Positions 11,429 through 21,895 of a stretch of DNA of 64,000 nt are shown in pieces. A program made the position numbers and the translations under genes. The DNA is from Cannabis sativa (Eukaryota > Streptophyta > Magnoliopsida > Rosales > Cannabaceae): positions 36,965,280 to 37,029,279 of the forward strand of contig NC_083605.1 of NCBI RefSeq assembly GCF_029168945.1, read 5' to 3'. Each line of letters opens with the position of its first letter. The stretch's first letter is position 1. Below the pieces are notes generated by a model that was given only the letters and a program-made list of their open reading frames with translations, had not been told where the DNA came from and made no database searches.

Positions 11429-11438
11429 TAGGGGCATG
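11429..11438 (+). other. Internal polypurine-tract-like motif
   Basis: TAGGGGCATG occurs 75 bp after the gag-pol stop and is identical to the 10 bases that end at the border of the 3' LTR (15133-15142). The position recalls an additional plus-strand primer. The match itself is seen; the function is inferred. Confidence 0.5.
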
Positions 11439-11526
11439 GTACCCGCATGTATTACTGATTGTTTAAATAAAATCACTTATTAAGTTTTTCGAGTAATTTG
11501 ATTTACCGAGTTTTTTCTACTTTATT

Positions 11527-11625
11527 ACACCAAGCTGTAATTAAAATCGCGTATAATTGCATTTACACCAAGCTGTAATTAAAATCGCGTATAATTGCAT
11601 TCACACCAAGCTGTGATCAAAGTTA
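11527..11625 (+). repeat. 38-bp tandem repeat, about 2.6 copies
   Basis: Units begin ACACCAAGCTGTRATYAAA at 11527, 11565 and 11603. The first two are identical over 37 of 38 bases; the third is partial and diverged. The repeat lies where the two convergent transcripts should end. Confidence 0.85.
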
Positions 11626-11790
11626 AATATATATAAAATCGCAAGTACCCGTGTACTGCGTAAATATTAAAATGTAAGCTATCCCTGCGAGGATAGAAAT
11701 TTGTCCAAAAGTAAGATAAATTTCTTTAAGTACAGAAATGCGAGTACCCGTGTACCGCAGATAAAAAACAAAAAGTAAGATAGAAAATAA

Positions 11791-13881
11791 TCAAGCAACG
11801 GGAGTAGTCTCATCAGGAGCAGCCTCGTCTGCAATCTTGCTCACGACTTCATTCTCGACCTCTTCAACCTGTACTCCCTCGGTTTCATCCAGAAGGTTAC
11901 CTTGAGTCTGGGTAGGAGACATCGCGCGAAAGGCTTCAGCCATTTCAGCAGCTTCAGCTCCAAGCAGCGAGAAGTCGAAGTCAGGGACCTTGGAAAGAGT
12001 AGTGTAAATGTAGTCAGACACAGCCTGATCGTACTGTTTCTTCCCACTCTCTTTTTCAGCCTCCAAGTCGCGAGCCATCTCAGCGTTCGTGTCCTGCGAC
12101 TTCTTGAGCTCGAGCTCCACCTGTTCTTTTGCCCTGTTGACTTCCGCGAGCTCCTTCTCCTTGGCCTTGTTAAGCTCCTCCATCCTCGCCACCTCCTGCT
12201 TCAGCTTCTTTATGTTCTCTTGAAACTGGACGTTCTGCCTCTTCAGCGAATCAGTTTCCTTCGAAGGAGTAGCCGCGGCTTTCATGAACAAAGCCATGGA
12301 TTGCACGGCCAGTTCAGTAGATCGAGAAGCAAGATCCTCGTAAGGAATCTCAGCCAGTAGCTTTTCCTGCATGGCCAGAAAGTCGCGAGCACGAACAGGA
12401 GAGTCGATGACGACTTTCTTCCCCTTGTCCTGAGTAGTTTTAGCCAACTTCTTGGAGGAATCTACAGCAAGCGAAGTCATCACATCGCTCTTCCTCTTCT
12501 GGGCAACGACCGGCGAAGTCGCTGGTGTTCCACCCTTTTGCTTGATCTTCAGGACAGGAGCAGACTTCAAGAAAGTCATGTCTGCAAGCACAAAGAACAG
12601 ATAAGTAAAAATTACAATCCTACCCGTCAATTTATAGCAAAAGGACGTGTTACCTGAAGTTTGTCGAGGAGTTTGCTTAGAAAGACGTTTATCTATCCGC
12701 TCCTGCTGTTTCTCAGATGGCTCTTTATATACTGGCTCCCGTTGAAGACTCGCGTTCTCAGGGATCAGTTTGTGTTCTCGCAATTTGGCAGTCGTACACA
12801 GTAATCGCCAGTCGCGATCTTGTACCGGAAGACTCCCAAGAATTTCAGCTACCCCCTTCTTATTCGCGTCAAGCGTTGGTCGAGCTGGTCTATCTGCGAT
12901 GACAACAAAAAACGAGTTAGCAAAAGATCTCGAAAAACAAAATAACAGATTTTATCTAAGTCAACAAAAATGCGACATACTGGGTCTGCGATTAAAGTCG
13001 GTCCTGATCCCAGGAACCTTAAAAATATAAAACCATTTCGACTTCCAATCGCCCATGTTCGAGACCATCCCCTCAACACCGTTTATTTCAGAAGTCGCCC
13101 ATTTACTAAAGCAAAAGAAGCCATTATGAAGACCCACACTCTTTATGTCATAGAAGTAACTAAACTCTTCTACTGACGGAGCCCTATGGGCGTACTCCAT
13201 GTACATCGCATAGAATGCTAGAACAGTGCGATAACTGTTAGGTGTTAGCTGAAAAGGCGACACGTCATAACGTCTGAGAATGGCTGCGACGAAAGGATGA
13301 AACGGGACCGATACACCACATCGAAGAATGGGGATTGAGATAACCACGTCCTCTGTAGGGATGATCGCAGGGTTGGTGAACGGAAGATGCGCTCTCTGAG
13401 AGGGTTTGGGACTTTGAAACGCGAGTCGCAACAAATTCAACCTCACGAAGGTAGTGAAGTCAGATTTGACAACTCTCGAGACTAGGTCTTCGCATGAGAA
13501 AGGTTCGTTCAATTGCGAGTCGTCGACCGAGTCCGTCCCACTCCCTTCCGCTTCCTCTTCTTCCTCACCTGATTCGCGGACCGGAGTAGTCCATTCCTCC
13601 TCCACCTCCTCGACCTCGATGTCGGGAGCATGTCTCGTATGGATGAGGTAGTCGCGTGCTGACACTGTGGATTCGCTATCTCGGATATCGATTGTCCCAG
13701 GTTCAGCGAGCTCTTGTACCATCCTCTCAATGTCTACAGAAGACATCGGACCTAACTCTATCTCCGCAGCCTCCATTTCGGAGATGTCCGTAGGGAGAAA
13801 ACTGTCTCTCTCTTGTGACGACTCCCCGTCAAAAGCGCGACCTCCTGAACCGAGCTGCTGGCTGTCCGATAGATCGCTCAT
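11791..13881 (-). CDS. Antisense ORF protein of the Tat element (spliced, 643 aa predicted)
   Basis: Three minus-strand exons join in frame: 13881-12981, 12893-12654 and 12581-11791 (901+240+791 nt, 644 codons with stop). Intron 1 (12894-12980) has donor GTATGT and acceptor ATCGCAG. Intron 2 (12582-12653, 72 nt, a multiple of three) has donor GTAACA and acceptor TTGCAG and can be retained without breaking the frame. Residues 1-130 are acidic and Ser-rich. About 190-260 carries VPFHPFVAAILRR and QLTPNSYRTVLAFY, matching the plant family called putative gypsy-type transposon (Pfam Transposase_28). The third exon has a long heptad-like coiled coil (KKLKQEVARMEEL and following) and an acidic tail. 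Antisense ORFs here are known in Retand and Grande; the role is unknown. A possible 5' UTR intron ends exactly at the ATG. Confidence 0.82.
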
Positions 13882-13945
13882 CTGAAAGATAGAAGATCTT
13901 TTCAGCGTGATGGATGTGTAAAAAAATAAAGGTAAGTGATCTCAC
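13882..13945 (-). other. Candidate 5' UTR intron of the antisense gene
   Basis: On the minus strand a donor-like GGTGAGAT at the 13945 side and an acceptor TATCTTTCAG ending right before the ATG (13881) define 64 nt with a T-rich 3' part. Inferred from splice-site resemblance only. Confidence 0.4.
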
Positions 13946-14086
13946 CCGCAGTAGAGTATAAAAGTCGCATTCGACAAGAAAGTCAGGCTCTATGCGAACA
14001 TTGACCCTCCTGTCAGCATGCGAGAAGAAATGTAACTATCTTTGGGCGAGTAGTTCACGCATCCTTGGTTGTGCGGTATACCTCCA

Positions 14087-14171
14087 GAAACGGCTAGGCG
14101 TATCACAGTGACTCAAGAAGTATGCATTTTCGGGCATAACCCTGAAGTTACTGCGAGACGCCCACCGTTTC
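14087..14171. repeat. Long hairpin, unit 1 (85 nt)
   Basis: Left arm GAAACGGCTAGGCGTATCAC pairs with the right arm starting ACTGCGAGACGCC and ending CCGTTTC. About 19 of 22 positions pair, with a one-base bulge. The apex has a short inner stem TATGC/GCATA. The same architecture recurs 138 bp further on, with matching changes in both arms. Confidence 0.8.
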
Positions 14172-14224
14172 GAGACAACCTACCAACCAAAGAATACGAT
14201 CATTCGAGTATTAACGCACGTCAA

Positions 14225-14309
14225 CAAATGGCTGGGTGTATCTCAGTATCTCAAGGGACATATATTCGCATATATAGCCATTAGAATACTGTGACACACC
14301 CACCATTTG
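14225..14309. repeat. Long hairpin, unit 2 (85 nt)
   Basis: Left arm CAAATGGCTGGGTGTATCTC pairs with the right arm that ends CACCCACCATTTG. About 20 of 24 positions pair, with the bulge in the same place as in unit 1. The apex has an ATATAT/ATATAT stem around TCGC. Unit length is 85 nt, the same as unit 1. Confidence 0.8.
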
Positions 14310-15132
14310 GAATGGCAATTAATGCTCTCACCACTCAGCCCGCGACATGTAAAGATCCTAAAAAGTCTAGTCAACAGTTAAGCGGAAATAAGTCTTGGAA
14401 ATATGCGATTATTCAAGTTGTTCAACCGAATACCCGCGAGCATTCAAATTGTTCATCCGAATGTCCGCGAGCATTCGAGACGTGAATCAGTGCCTATGAA
14501 TTGTATGCGGTTATGTCAGTTTACAGGTCCTACACTATGAATGTTACCCAGTTTCATTGACCCAGAACACATAAATACCCACTAGCATACACTCCTAAAA
14601 AGTTTTCAAAAAAAAAAAACATCCAAACCCAGAAAACAAAGCACATTATCTCCAAAAACAGAAAGCGAAAATGCAATGATTTAGAAGCTAACCTTTTGTT
14701 TTGATTCCTGCGGTTATTCTCGATCACTTCTGAGAATGAAAATGTTGTGGAAAGTGGCAGAAAATCTGGGATTGGATTTTGCCTGAAGTGTATGCACTGG
14801 AGGGAAATTAAGAGAAAAGAGGGAAAAGTGGGAAAATTTGATTCGTATCAAAGCGTTTAAATATCCACATCCCTTATTTATTGGGATCGTGACACGTGGC
14901 AGTCAGAATGCCTAAGGTCACCCAATCTAACGGCCAATTATGGCCACGCCTACACGAAAACCGAAGGGTTTTGTGACGTGGCATCCTAGAGATAATGAAA
15001 ATTAATCATTACAGCCGTCATTTTTCGAAACCCTCGATGGGACAACCAAAAGGTCACCTCCTCGTGACAACCTTTCACCTGTCTCTCGAGCAATAGTTTC
15101 CCTCAGTGACCGCACTAGTCACGTCGCGAAAC

Positions 15133-15142
15133 TAGGGGCATG
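15133..15142 (+). other. Polypurine tract of the Tat element
   Basis: TAGGGGCATG abuts the 3' LTR start (15143). It is short and not pure purine, but it is the only candidate at the required position, and it is exactly repeated at 11429-11438. Confidence 0.6.
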
Positions 15143-16011
15143 TGTTATAGTGAGATTTCTCTCACCTAGAAACTCGAGACCAGATTCCTCCTTAAAAGGA
15201 CACGTGTATTCAGATTCCCAATGAAAGCTGAAATGTCCGTGAGAGACTTCTCGAAGTTTAGACCTCGCCCAGGATAAAACCAGCGAGATATTGCGGGTGC
15301 GACCTAAGTCACACCGCATAACCATAATCCTCATCATGCAGGGTAGACCCAACTCGCATATGTCAGAACATGTGCGAGTGTCCCCCTCTATACCTCCGCG
15401 ACGAGTATGGAGACCGATGCTCTATGAGGCAGTTTTGGTCCCAGCGACCCAACGGCCCTAACGGACCAATATAAGTTCGCATGTCCAGAGGTTACCAGCT
15501 TCAACATGCGACGTCTACAACGGACGATTACTTAAGGACGCAGACGTTCCAAACGTATGTGCGATCCTACGAGCTCAACAGACGGAACATGAACGGTCAA
15601 CTCGCAGATGCGAAAGACGCATACGTTGATGAATTCAGTAACTGTCATACATTTATTAATGTTAACGTTGTTTGAGTTTAGTCATTGCAATTCAATGTGT
15701 AAATAATGGATTAACAATAAATGTGATCCTCATGTAACCGATTGGGCACCTGCTTTGTATATAAAGGGGTGATCCACCGTGAAAATGGACCTACGAATCC
15801 CTTGCTACAGTGGACTAAGCAGAACGAAATCTGACTGAACCACTATAATTCACCGTCTCATTTATTTTTCCAGCTTTGTTGTTTACTCTCGCATTCCTAT
15901 TCGAGTACTCGCCATTCTAGGTTGAATACTCGCATTTGTCATCTCTCAAATTATTCTCTCTTTTTCCAGTTAAATTGTACTTTTTGGTGTTGCGAAATAT
16001 CAGTAACAACA
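15143..16011 (+). repeat. 3' LTR of the Tat element (869 bp)
   Basis: Matches the 5' LTR from TGTTATAG to TAACAACA with equal length. Differences seen include a TACTGCCGG versus TATTGCGGG pair, ACAAAGG versus ACAACGG, CCGACTGG versus CCGATTGG and CCTTTGC versus CCCTTGC. TATA box at 15758-15766. Confidence 0.95.
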
Positions 16012-16016
16012 GTGTC
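16012..16016. repeat. Target-site duplication, right copy (GTGTC)
   Basis: GTGTC directly follows the 3' LTR and equals 4421-4425. Confidence 0.93.
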
Positions 16017-16744
16017 ATCTAGTTTAGATCCATACAGCTCCCATGGACAATTGACACAACCACACTTAGCCCTAACCCGAGTTGGGTCATTGTTCTTAAA
16101 AAATTTCCTTCCCATTTTTAATAGCATACTTTCTCCCAACATCTTTGAATTGTGACCCTAATTGAAATACCAATCACTTCTCAAACTTTACTTACGCCAT
16201 GTTAACATCAGGTCTGAACTCAGGTAGATGGGACATCCTAACACTTTTAGTCTTATTTTTCCTTGCATTAAACTCATTAGTCTCCTCAACTTCAGATTCA
16301 ATGTCAGATGAACTTGTTTCAAAAGAAATTTTTTCACCATGAGATTCAACAACTACCTCTTCCACATCAAAGTATACATTCCTTTTCCCTTCTCTTTGTC
16401 TACTATAATCATTAATCTCCTCCTCATCCATTATGTAATTTGGATATCCATCATCTTTAGTGTCTGTAATTTCTTCACCATTGTTTGTCTCAAAAGTTCA
16501 TGCATTCTTAGCATGAACGTCATTATTTTGATTCAGTTATTCACCATAATTGCTCTCTTCACTGTTTCTCATCCCAAAAGTGTCAAATACATAAGCTCCA
16601 CCATTAAGAACATGCTCATTTTGCTCAAAATAAGTTGAAAATCCTTCCACTGTAGCAACAACAAAGTCTTCACCACTTATAGCCCGAGCAAGGTCATCAT
16701 CTCGAGCAATATTTTTCAGCTTCATGGTCACCACTAACAGCCCC

Positions 16745-17023
16745 TGTCTCACCTTCTAAACCAGGTAGAATTTCCTCCAAACCAGCTGCATATTGAGCTT
16801 CCAAACTAGTACCAATATCCTCATTTGTAGGCCTTATTGATTCATCACTAACAACCCCTATTTCACCTTCTAAACTTGGTAGAATTTCCTCCAAACTTGT
16901 TCCAGATTGATCTTCCAAACTAACTACATATTGAGCTTCCAAACCAGTACCAATATCTTCAATTCTAACCACTAAGTCATCATCCATAGCAGGCCCATCT
17001 TGTGTGACCTTCTCCTCACTCAA
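16745..17023 (-). repeat. Internal repeat in the MULE N-terminal linker
   Basis: The minus-strand frame reads two diverged copies of a block starting EDIGTGLEAQY / EDIGTSLEAQY and continuing LEEILPxLEGExGxVS, about 50 residues apart. The DNA shows the same pairing (CCAAACTAGTACCAATATCC and CCAAACCAGTACCAATATCT). It is a duplicated acidic segment of unknown role. Confidence 0.7.
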
Positions 17024-17252
17024 ATCAGGCCCACATTATCAAATGGACCATCCAAAACATGCCCATCTTGTGTGACAACCCCATTTTCCAAATCAAGCCC
17101 TTCTTGTGTGAGATTCCGTATTTCATTAGTAGGTGACGCAACCTCCTCAACTAAATAACATTCAACAATATGGAATTTTTTTTAATTGATGCTCCAATCT
17201 TCTCCAAAAATTCACCACCTCTACTTACACACTCAATCGTGACACTATCTGC

Positions 17253-20200
17253 CTGAGATTTTGGAAAGGATAGCTAGCAACAACTATCAATGGTCAACTA
17301 ATAGAGCTCCTACAAGTTGAAAAGTAGCAGGTGTTCTTGATGTAGATGCTTTGGCTGCTCTAACAGCTCAAATGGCCTCAATGACCAACATTTTGAAGAA
17401 CATGAATATGAGAGGAAACATACAACCAGCTGCTACCATTCAAACTGCAGAGATGTCTTGTGTTTATTGTTAGGATAGGCATACTTTTGAGAATTACCCT
17501 TCGAATCCAGCTTCAGTCTACTTTGTGGGAAATTAGAATTTCAACTGTAACAACAACCCGTACTCAAACTCTTTCAATCTAGGATGGAGTCATCACCCAA
17601 ATCTTTCACGGGGGCTCAAGGAGCAAGTTCAAGTGGAGCACTGACACAAGAAAAACAATCATTTCTACTGAGATTTTCTCAATAACCAAGACCTCAACAA
17701 ACTCAAAGCTCTCAATCAAGCTATTTGGAGAGTTTAATGAGGGATTATATGGCCAAGAATGATGTTGTGATTCAGAGCCAGGCAGCCACCCTTAGAAATC
17801 TTGATATACAATTGGGGCATCTAGCTAATGACTTAAAAAACATACCCCTAGGTTCTTTGCCAAGTGATACCGAGAATCCAGGTAAGGATTGCAAGGAACA
17901 ATGCAAGGCTGTCACTCTACGAAGTGGAAGGATTCTGGAAGAAAATGTGGAGAAAATAAAAGGTAGCAAAGAGCCCACTTCAATCCAAGCCGAGGGAGAA
18001 ACTAGTGAAAAACTAGAAATTTTGCTGCTAGAAAAACCCCAAATGCTACAGTATCAGCCCATCATCATGTAGCAGAACATATTTTACATAAAACACCTCC
18101 ACCATTTCCTCAGAGGTTCAAGAAGCAACAACAAGATTGTTAATTCAGGAAGTTTTTGGATGTTTTAAAGCAACTACATATCAACATTCCCTTGGTGGAA
18201 GGTTTAGAGCAAATGCCCAACTATGTGAAATTCTTAAAAGATATTTTGACAAAGAAGAGGAGGCTTGACAAGTTTGAAATAGTTGCTTTAACAGAAGGCT
18301 GCAGTGAAATATTGTAAAGAAAGATTCCTCCTAAATTGAAAAATCTGGGTATCTTTACAATTCCTTGCTCAATTGGTGGAAAAGATTTGGGTAGAGCTCT
18401 ATGTGATTTAGGTGCTAGTATTAAAATAATGCCTATGTCAATTTTCAAAAAGCTAGGCATTGGAGAAGCTAGACCAACCACTGTCACTTTTCAATTGGCA
18501 GACCGTTCTATGGCTCATCTGGAAGGCAAGATTGAAGATGTTTTAGTGGAAGTTGACAAGTTCATATTTCGGTCCGATTTTATCATTCTTCATTATGAAG
18601 CGGATAGAGATTTACCAATCATTTTGGGGAGGCCATTTCTTGCTACCGAGAGGACGTTAATTGATGTGCAAAATGGGAAACTTACTATGAGGGTGAATGA
18701 TCAACAAGTGACTTTTAATATTTTCAAGGCCATGAAGTTTCCAAATGACATTGAAGAATGCTCTAGAATAAGTGTGATTGAAACACTTGTGGCTGAAACT
18801 TTCCAAGAAGAAATATGCAGGGCTGATTTAGGTATGAATGACTTTGATAATGTTGACGAAGAAGATGAGTCTCAAGTCACATGGATAGAATCCAATAAAC
18901 CAACCATGAAATTTAGCAAGCCTTTTGAGTCTTTAAATTTGACAGAAGGGAATTTCAAGCCTCCAAAACCCTCCATTCAAGAACCACCAAAGCTAGAGTT
19001 GAAACCTTTGCCAAGTCATTAAAAATATGCTTATTTGGGGGAGAATGAAATGCTGCTAGTTATTATTTCAGAATTGTTGGAAGCTGAAGTTGAAGGTTCA
19101 TTGCTATAAGTGTTAAAAAAGCATAGGAGAGCAATTGGGTGGACTATGGCTGACATAAAAGGCATTAGCCCAAAAATTTGCACGCACAAGATACTCTTAG
19201 AAGTTGGTTGTAGTAACTCCATTGAGCAACATCAAAAGTTGAATCATATTATGAAGGAAGTGGTGTGAAAAGAAGTGATAAAGTGGTTGGATTATGGTAT
19301 TGTGTACCCAATTTTAGATAGTTCATGGGTCAGCTCGGTTCAATGTGTACCTAAGAAAGGCGGAGTCACGGTTGTGGCTAATGAGAACAAAGAATTGATT
19401 CCTACTAGAACTATTACTGGTTGGAAGGTTTCCATTGATTATCAAAGTTGAACAATGCTACTCAAAAGGCTCATTTCCTGCTGCCATTTATTGATAAAAC
19501 GCTTGATCATTTAGCGGGAAAATAGTTTTATTGCTTTCTTGATAGTTATTCAGGTTACAACCAGATTTCTATAGTTCTGGAGGACCAAGAAAAGATAACT
19601 TTTACTTGTCCATATGGCATCTTTTCCTTTAGAAGGATACCATTTGGTTTGTGCAATGCTCTCACTACTTCCAACAATGTATGATGGCAATGTTCTCTGA
19701 TATGGCAGAAAAAATTCTCAAAATTTTCATGGATGACTGTCTTTGGAGAGTCATTTAATGATTGTTTGGATAACTTGGAGAAAGTCTTGAAAAGGTGTGA
19801 GTAAACAAACTTGGTTTTGAATTGGGAGAAATGCCATTTTTATGGTAAAGGAAGGCATTGTTTTGGGCCACAAAGTCTCTCACAAGGGTATTGAGGTGGA
19901 CAAGGCTAAGTTAGAAGTCATTGAAAAGCTACCGCCTCATACCATGGTTAAGGGTATTAGAAGTTTTTTGGTGCATCCGGGGTTCTATACAAGATTCATC
20001 AAGAACTTTTCAAAGATTTTAAAGCCTCTTTGTTCTTTGTTGGAATAAAACTGCCCAATTGAATTCACCAAGGAGTGCCAAAATGCTTTCGTGACTCTAA
20101 AGAAGGCTTTAGAGACTGCCTCAATCATTGTAGCTCCATATTGGTCTTTGCCTTTCGAGTTGATGTGTGATGCTAGTGATTTTGCTATTGGAGTAGTGCT

Positions 20201-20612
20201 TGGGCAGTAGAGAGGAAACAATTTTCACTCTATCGATTATGGAAGAAAAACCCTCCTTAATGCTTAAATCCACTACACAACCATAGAAAAAGAGTTGTTG
20301 GATGTAGTGTTTTCCTTTGATGAATTCCGATCTTATCTTGTTGGAACCAACGTGATAGTTTACACCAATCATTCTGCAATCAAGTATCTCATTGCAAAGA
20401 AGGATGCCAAATTGAGACTCATTCATTAGGTGTTGCTTCTTCAGGAATTCAATTTGGAAATTTATGATAGAAAAGGGAACAAGAATCAAGTAGTGGACCA
20501 CCTTTCTAGACTTGATGGTGGAAATGAGAAAAAGGGAGTTCAGCAGCCAATTAAATGAAGCACTATTGATGGTAAGATTGGTAAATCAAGACTCCACTCC
20601 TTGGTATGCTAA
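17253..20612 (+). pseudogene. Athila-like gag-pol relic, 3'-truncated
   Basis: Plus-strand reading gives a gag end (SNNYQW, about 17275; VDALAALTAQMASMTNI, about 17345), a spacer with LGHLANDLKNIPLGSLPS (about 17815), a protease (CDLGASIKIMPMSIFKKL, about 18405; ILGRPFLATERTLIDVQ, about 18620), reverse transcriptase (ITGWKVSIDY; FTCPYGIFSFRRIPFG; GIVLGHKVSHKGIEVDKA) and RNase H (MCDASDFAIGVVLGQ, about 20165). It ends at a TPWYAN motif just before the integrase would start. Many stops and frameshifts interrupt it, including one at the catalytic MDD region (about 19730). Neither LTR nor integrase is present. It resembles the complete Athila element at 25947-37372 but is much older and in the opposite orientation. 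Confidence 0.85.
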
Positions 20613-21895
20613 TGAACCCTAGCTTCTTACTCTATTATTTTCCCTCTGGTTTTTCTAACTTAGAGAAGAAGAAAGGCTAGAGAGAATGTGTAGGGTTTTA
20701 TCCTCCCTACATGAAGGTATAAAAGAGGTCTTTATAGGCTAGGATCCAAATTTGGGCATACCTGTGACCTGCTAGGGTTTTCGTGCAAATTAGGCCCACT
20801 ATTTGGGAAAATACTGAAATACATGACCTAAGGCCCATTGCCAGGAATTTGGCTATTGGGCAAGGCTTTCCGTATGAATGAGGACCATGTAGTCTAGGAT
20901 AGGTGTTATGGGGTGTTGCTCCAATAGACAAATATGCTAGGTAGGAATTTTTGGAAAAAGAAGAGGTATTCCTTTAGATGGTGTGCACAATACCTTGATC
21001 TGATGTAGGAGACAAGATCTGATTCTGTGGGACCAAGCATCAGAGGACAACCATGTCACTCTACAAAGGGCTTCCAAAGGCGCCTCTTAGAATTCCTTTC
21101 TAGATTCATCGTAATGATCATCCGGAGGCCTTCGTTTACTCTGTCTTCATGAAAGTTGGAGGCCTTCTTGATTTGGATGAGCCTCCTTTTGGGAGACATG
21201 CTTTCTAGGCTTCAAATGGGCTTGGACCCACCTTCTTCCTAGATTGGACCTTTCCTTGTGGAAGGGCTTTACTCTAGGCCATATCAAGATAATCATACTT
21301 TGTAAACGCCACATGTTATCTTTCTAAACAGTATAAGCCTTAGGGTTTCAACTTTATAGTCTTTTTAAGAATAAAATAATAAAGGTTGGAAAGAATAAAA
21401 TAATTACTTACTTCTAGATCCTTGGGATTTCAGTTCTACTAGCCTGAAACTTTTAGGCTTCATTTTCATGTGTTTGATGTTTTTGCTTTTCCTTATTGTC
21501 ACTGAAGTCTGAACTTCTTTCTTTTATTTGTCATCCTAAGTTAACTGGTGAGTTTATAATCTAAATATGGTAAGATAGCAACTTACTCCCAATTTCCTAA
21601 TGTTCTAGTTCTAAATGCCTGAACCTTATGGATTTAAGTTTATACTTTTGCTCCCAAACTAACTAATGAGCATTAACGCTTGAGAAATTTAAATTTTTAA
21701 GTATACATTACTGCATATACTATCACCCAAGTGAGCTGAGAACCTCAGCTCTTGGTTACTTGTTACAACACAACTAAAAATTTAAAAAGACCACATTTTT
21801 CTCTTAAAAATTCATCTATTTTTATTTAATTGCTATTGCCCTGAGATGTACATAAAAAAGGAAAAACAAAATGCATTAATTGAGAATTGATACGA
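20613..21895 (-). repeat. LTR-like region, probable 3' LTR of the second Tat element
   Basis: On the minus strand this follows a polypurine tract (plus 21900-21912, minus TAAATTGGGGGTAG). A sub-block (20745-20810) resembles 38895-38960 on the far side of the element (shared words TTTATAGGCTAGGAT, TAGGGTTTTC, GGCCCACTA), as expected for an old LTR pair. Similarity is low by eye (about 70%), so LTR identity and both borders are inferred. A GAGCTGAG/CTCAGCTC stem sits at 21733-21751. Confidence 0.4.

Larger units (their letters stand above)
11355..11790. other. Non-coding spacer between the converging pol and antisense genes
   Basis: This 436-bp stretch lies between the 3' ends of gag-pol (plus) and the antisense gene (minus). 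It contains a second copy of the polypurine motif (11429), a 38-bp tandem repeat (11527-11625) and two related words of the form AGTACCCGTGTACYGC (about 11643 and 11741). Terminators for both transcripts should lie here, but I see no decisive signal. Confidence 0.6.
13946..15132. other. 3' internal non-coding region of the Tat element
   Basis: About 1.2 kb between the antisense gene and the polypurine tract. It contains two long hairpins (14087-14171 and 14225-14309), repeated CCGCGAGCATTCRA words (about 14434 and 14466) and an A-rich run (about 14600). It must include the promoter of the antisense gene if that gene is transcribed on its own. A TATATA-like word on the minus strand lies at the tip of hairpin 2 (about 14270). 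No further ORF is supported. Confidence 0.55.
4426..16011 (+). mobile_element. Complete Tat/Retand-type Ty3/gypsy retrotransposon
   Basis: An 11.6-kb element with two 869-bp LTRs, a 5-bp target duplication, a primer site, an uninterrupted gag-pol, a long 3' region carrying a gene on the opposite strand, and a polypurine tract. The second, archaeal-type RNase H after the usual RNase H, plus the antisense ORF, place it in the Tat lineage (compare Retand, Grande, RIRE2). Reading the two LTRs side by side I count about 5 differences (about 0.6%), so the insertion is young. CpG-containing words are still abundant inside, unlike the flanking relics. It could be transpositionally competent, but expression cannot be judged here. 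Confidence 0.93.
16012..17250 (-). pseudogene. MULE transposase, N-terminal part, broken
   Basis: This continues the 2642-4425 relic across the Tat insertion. On the minus strand the block RVRAKCGCVNCPWELYGSKL (about 16050) is the start of the conserved N-terminal DNA-binding region of MULE transposases. Removing the retroelement and one duplication copy brings it next to the FIVKSYNETHKC block at about 4400, off by one base, so a frameshift lies at or near the junction. Upstream come acidic linkers with MSHLPEFRPD (about 16220) and an internal protein repeat (16745-17023). The most upstream readable block, DSVTIECVSRGGEFLEKIGA (about 17190-17250), also looks coding. Stops and frameshifts are present. 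Confidence 0.8.

Noticed and set aside
11902..13885. Plus-strand open frames opposite the antisense gene
   Set aside because: They are shadows of the minus-strand exons. The minus strand has the conserved domain, the splice sites and the consistent frame.
20560..20610. GTAAATC..ACTCC words shared with the LTR at 38790
   Set aside because: At 20575 these bases encode the conserved NQDSTPWYA stretch of Athila pol; the resemblance to the LTR word is coincidental.
21733..21751. Perfect GAGCTGAG/CTCAGCTC hairpin as a terminator or RNA element
   Set aside because: A single 8-bp stem in decayed LTR DNA without a T tract or gene context; chance is sufficient.
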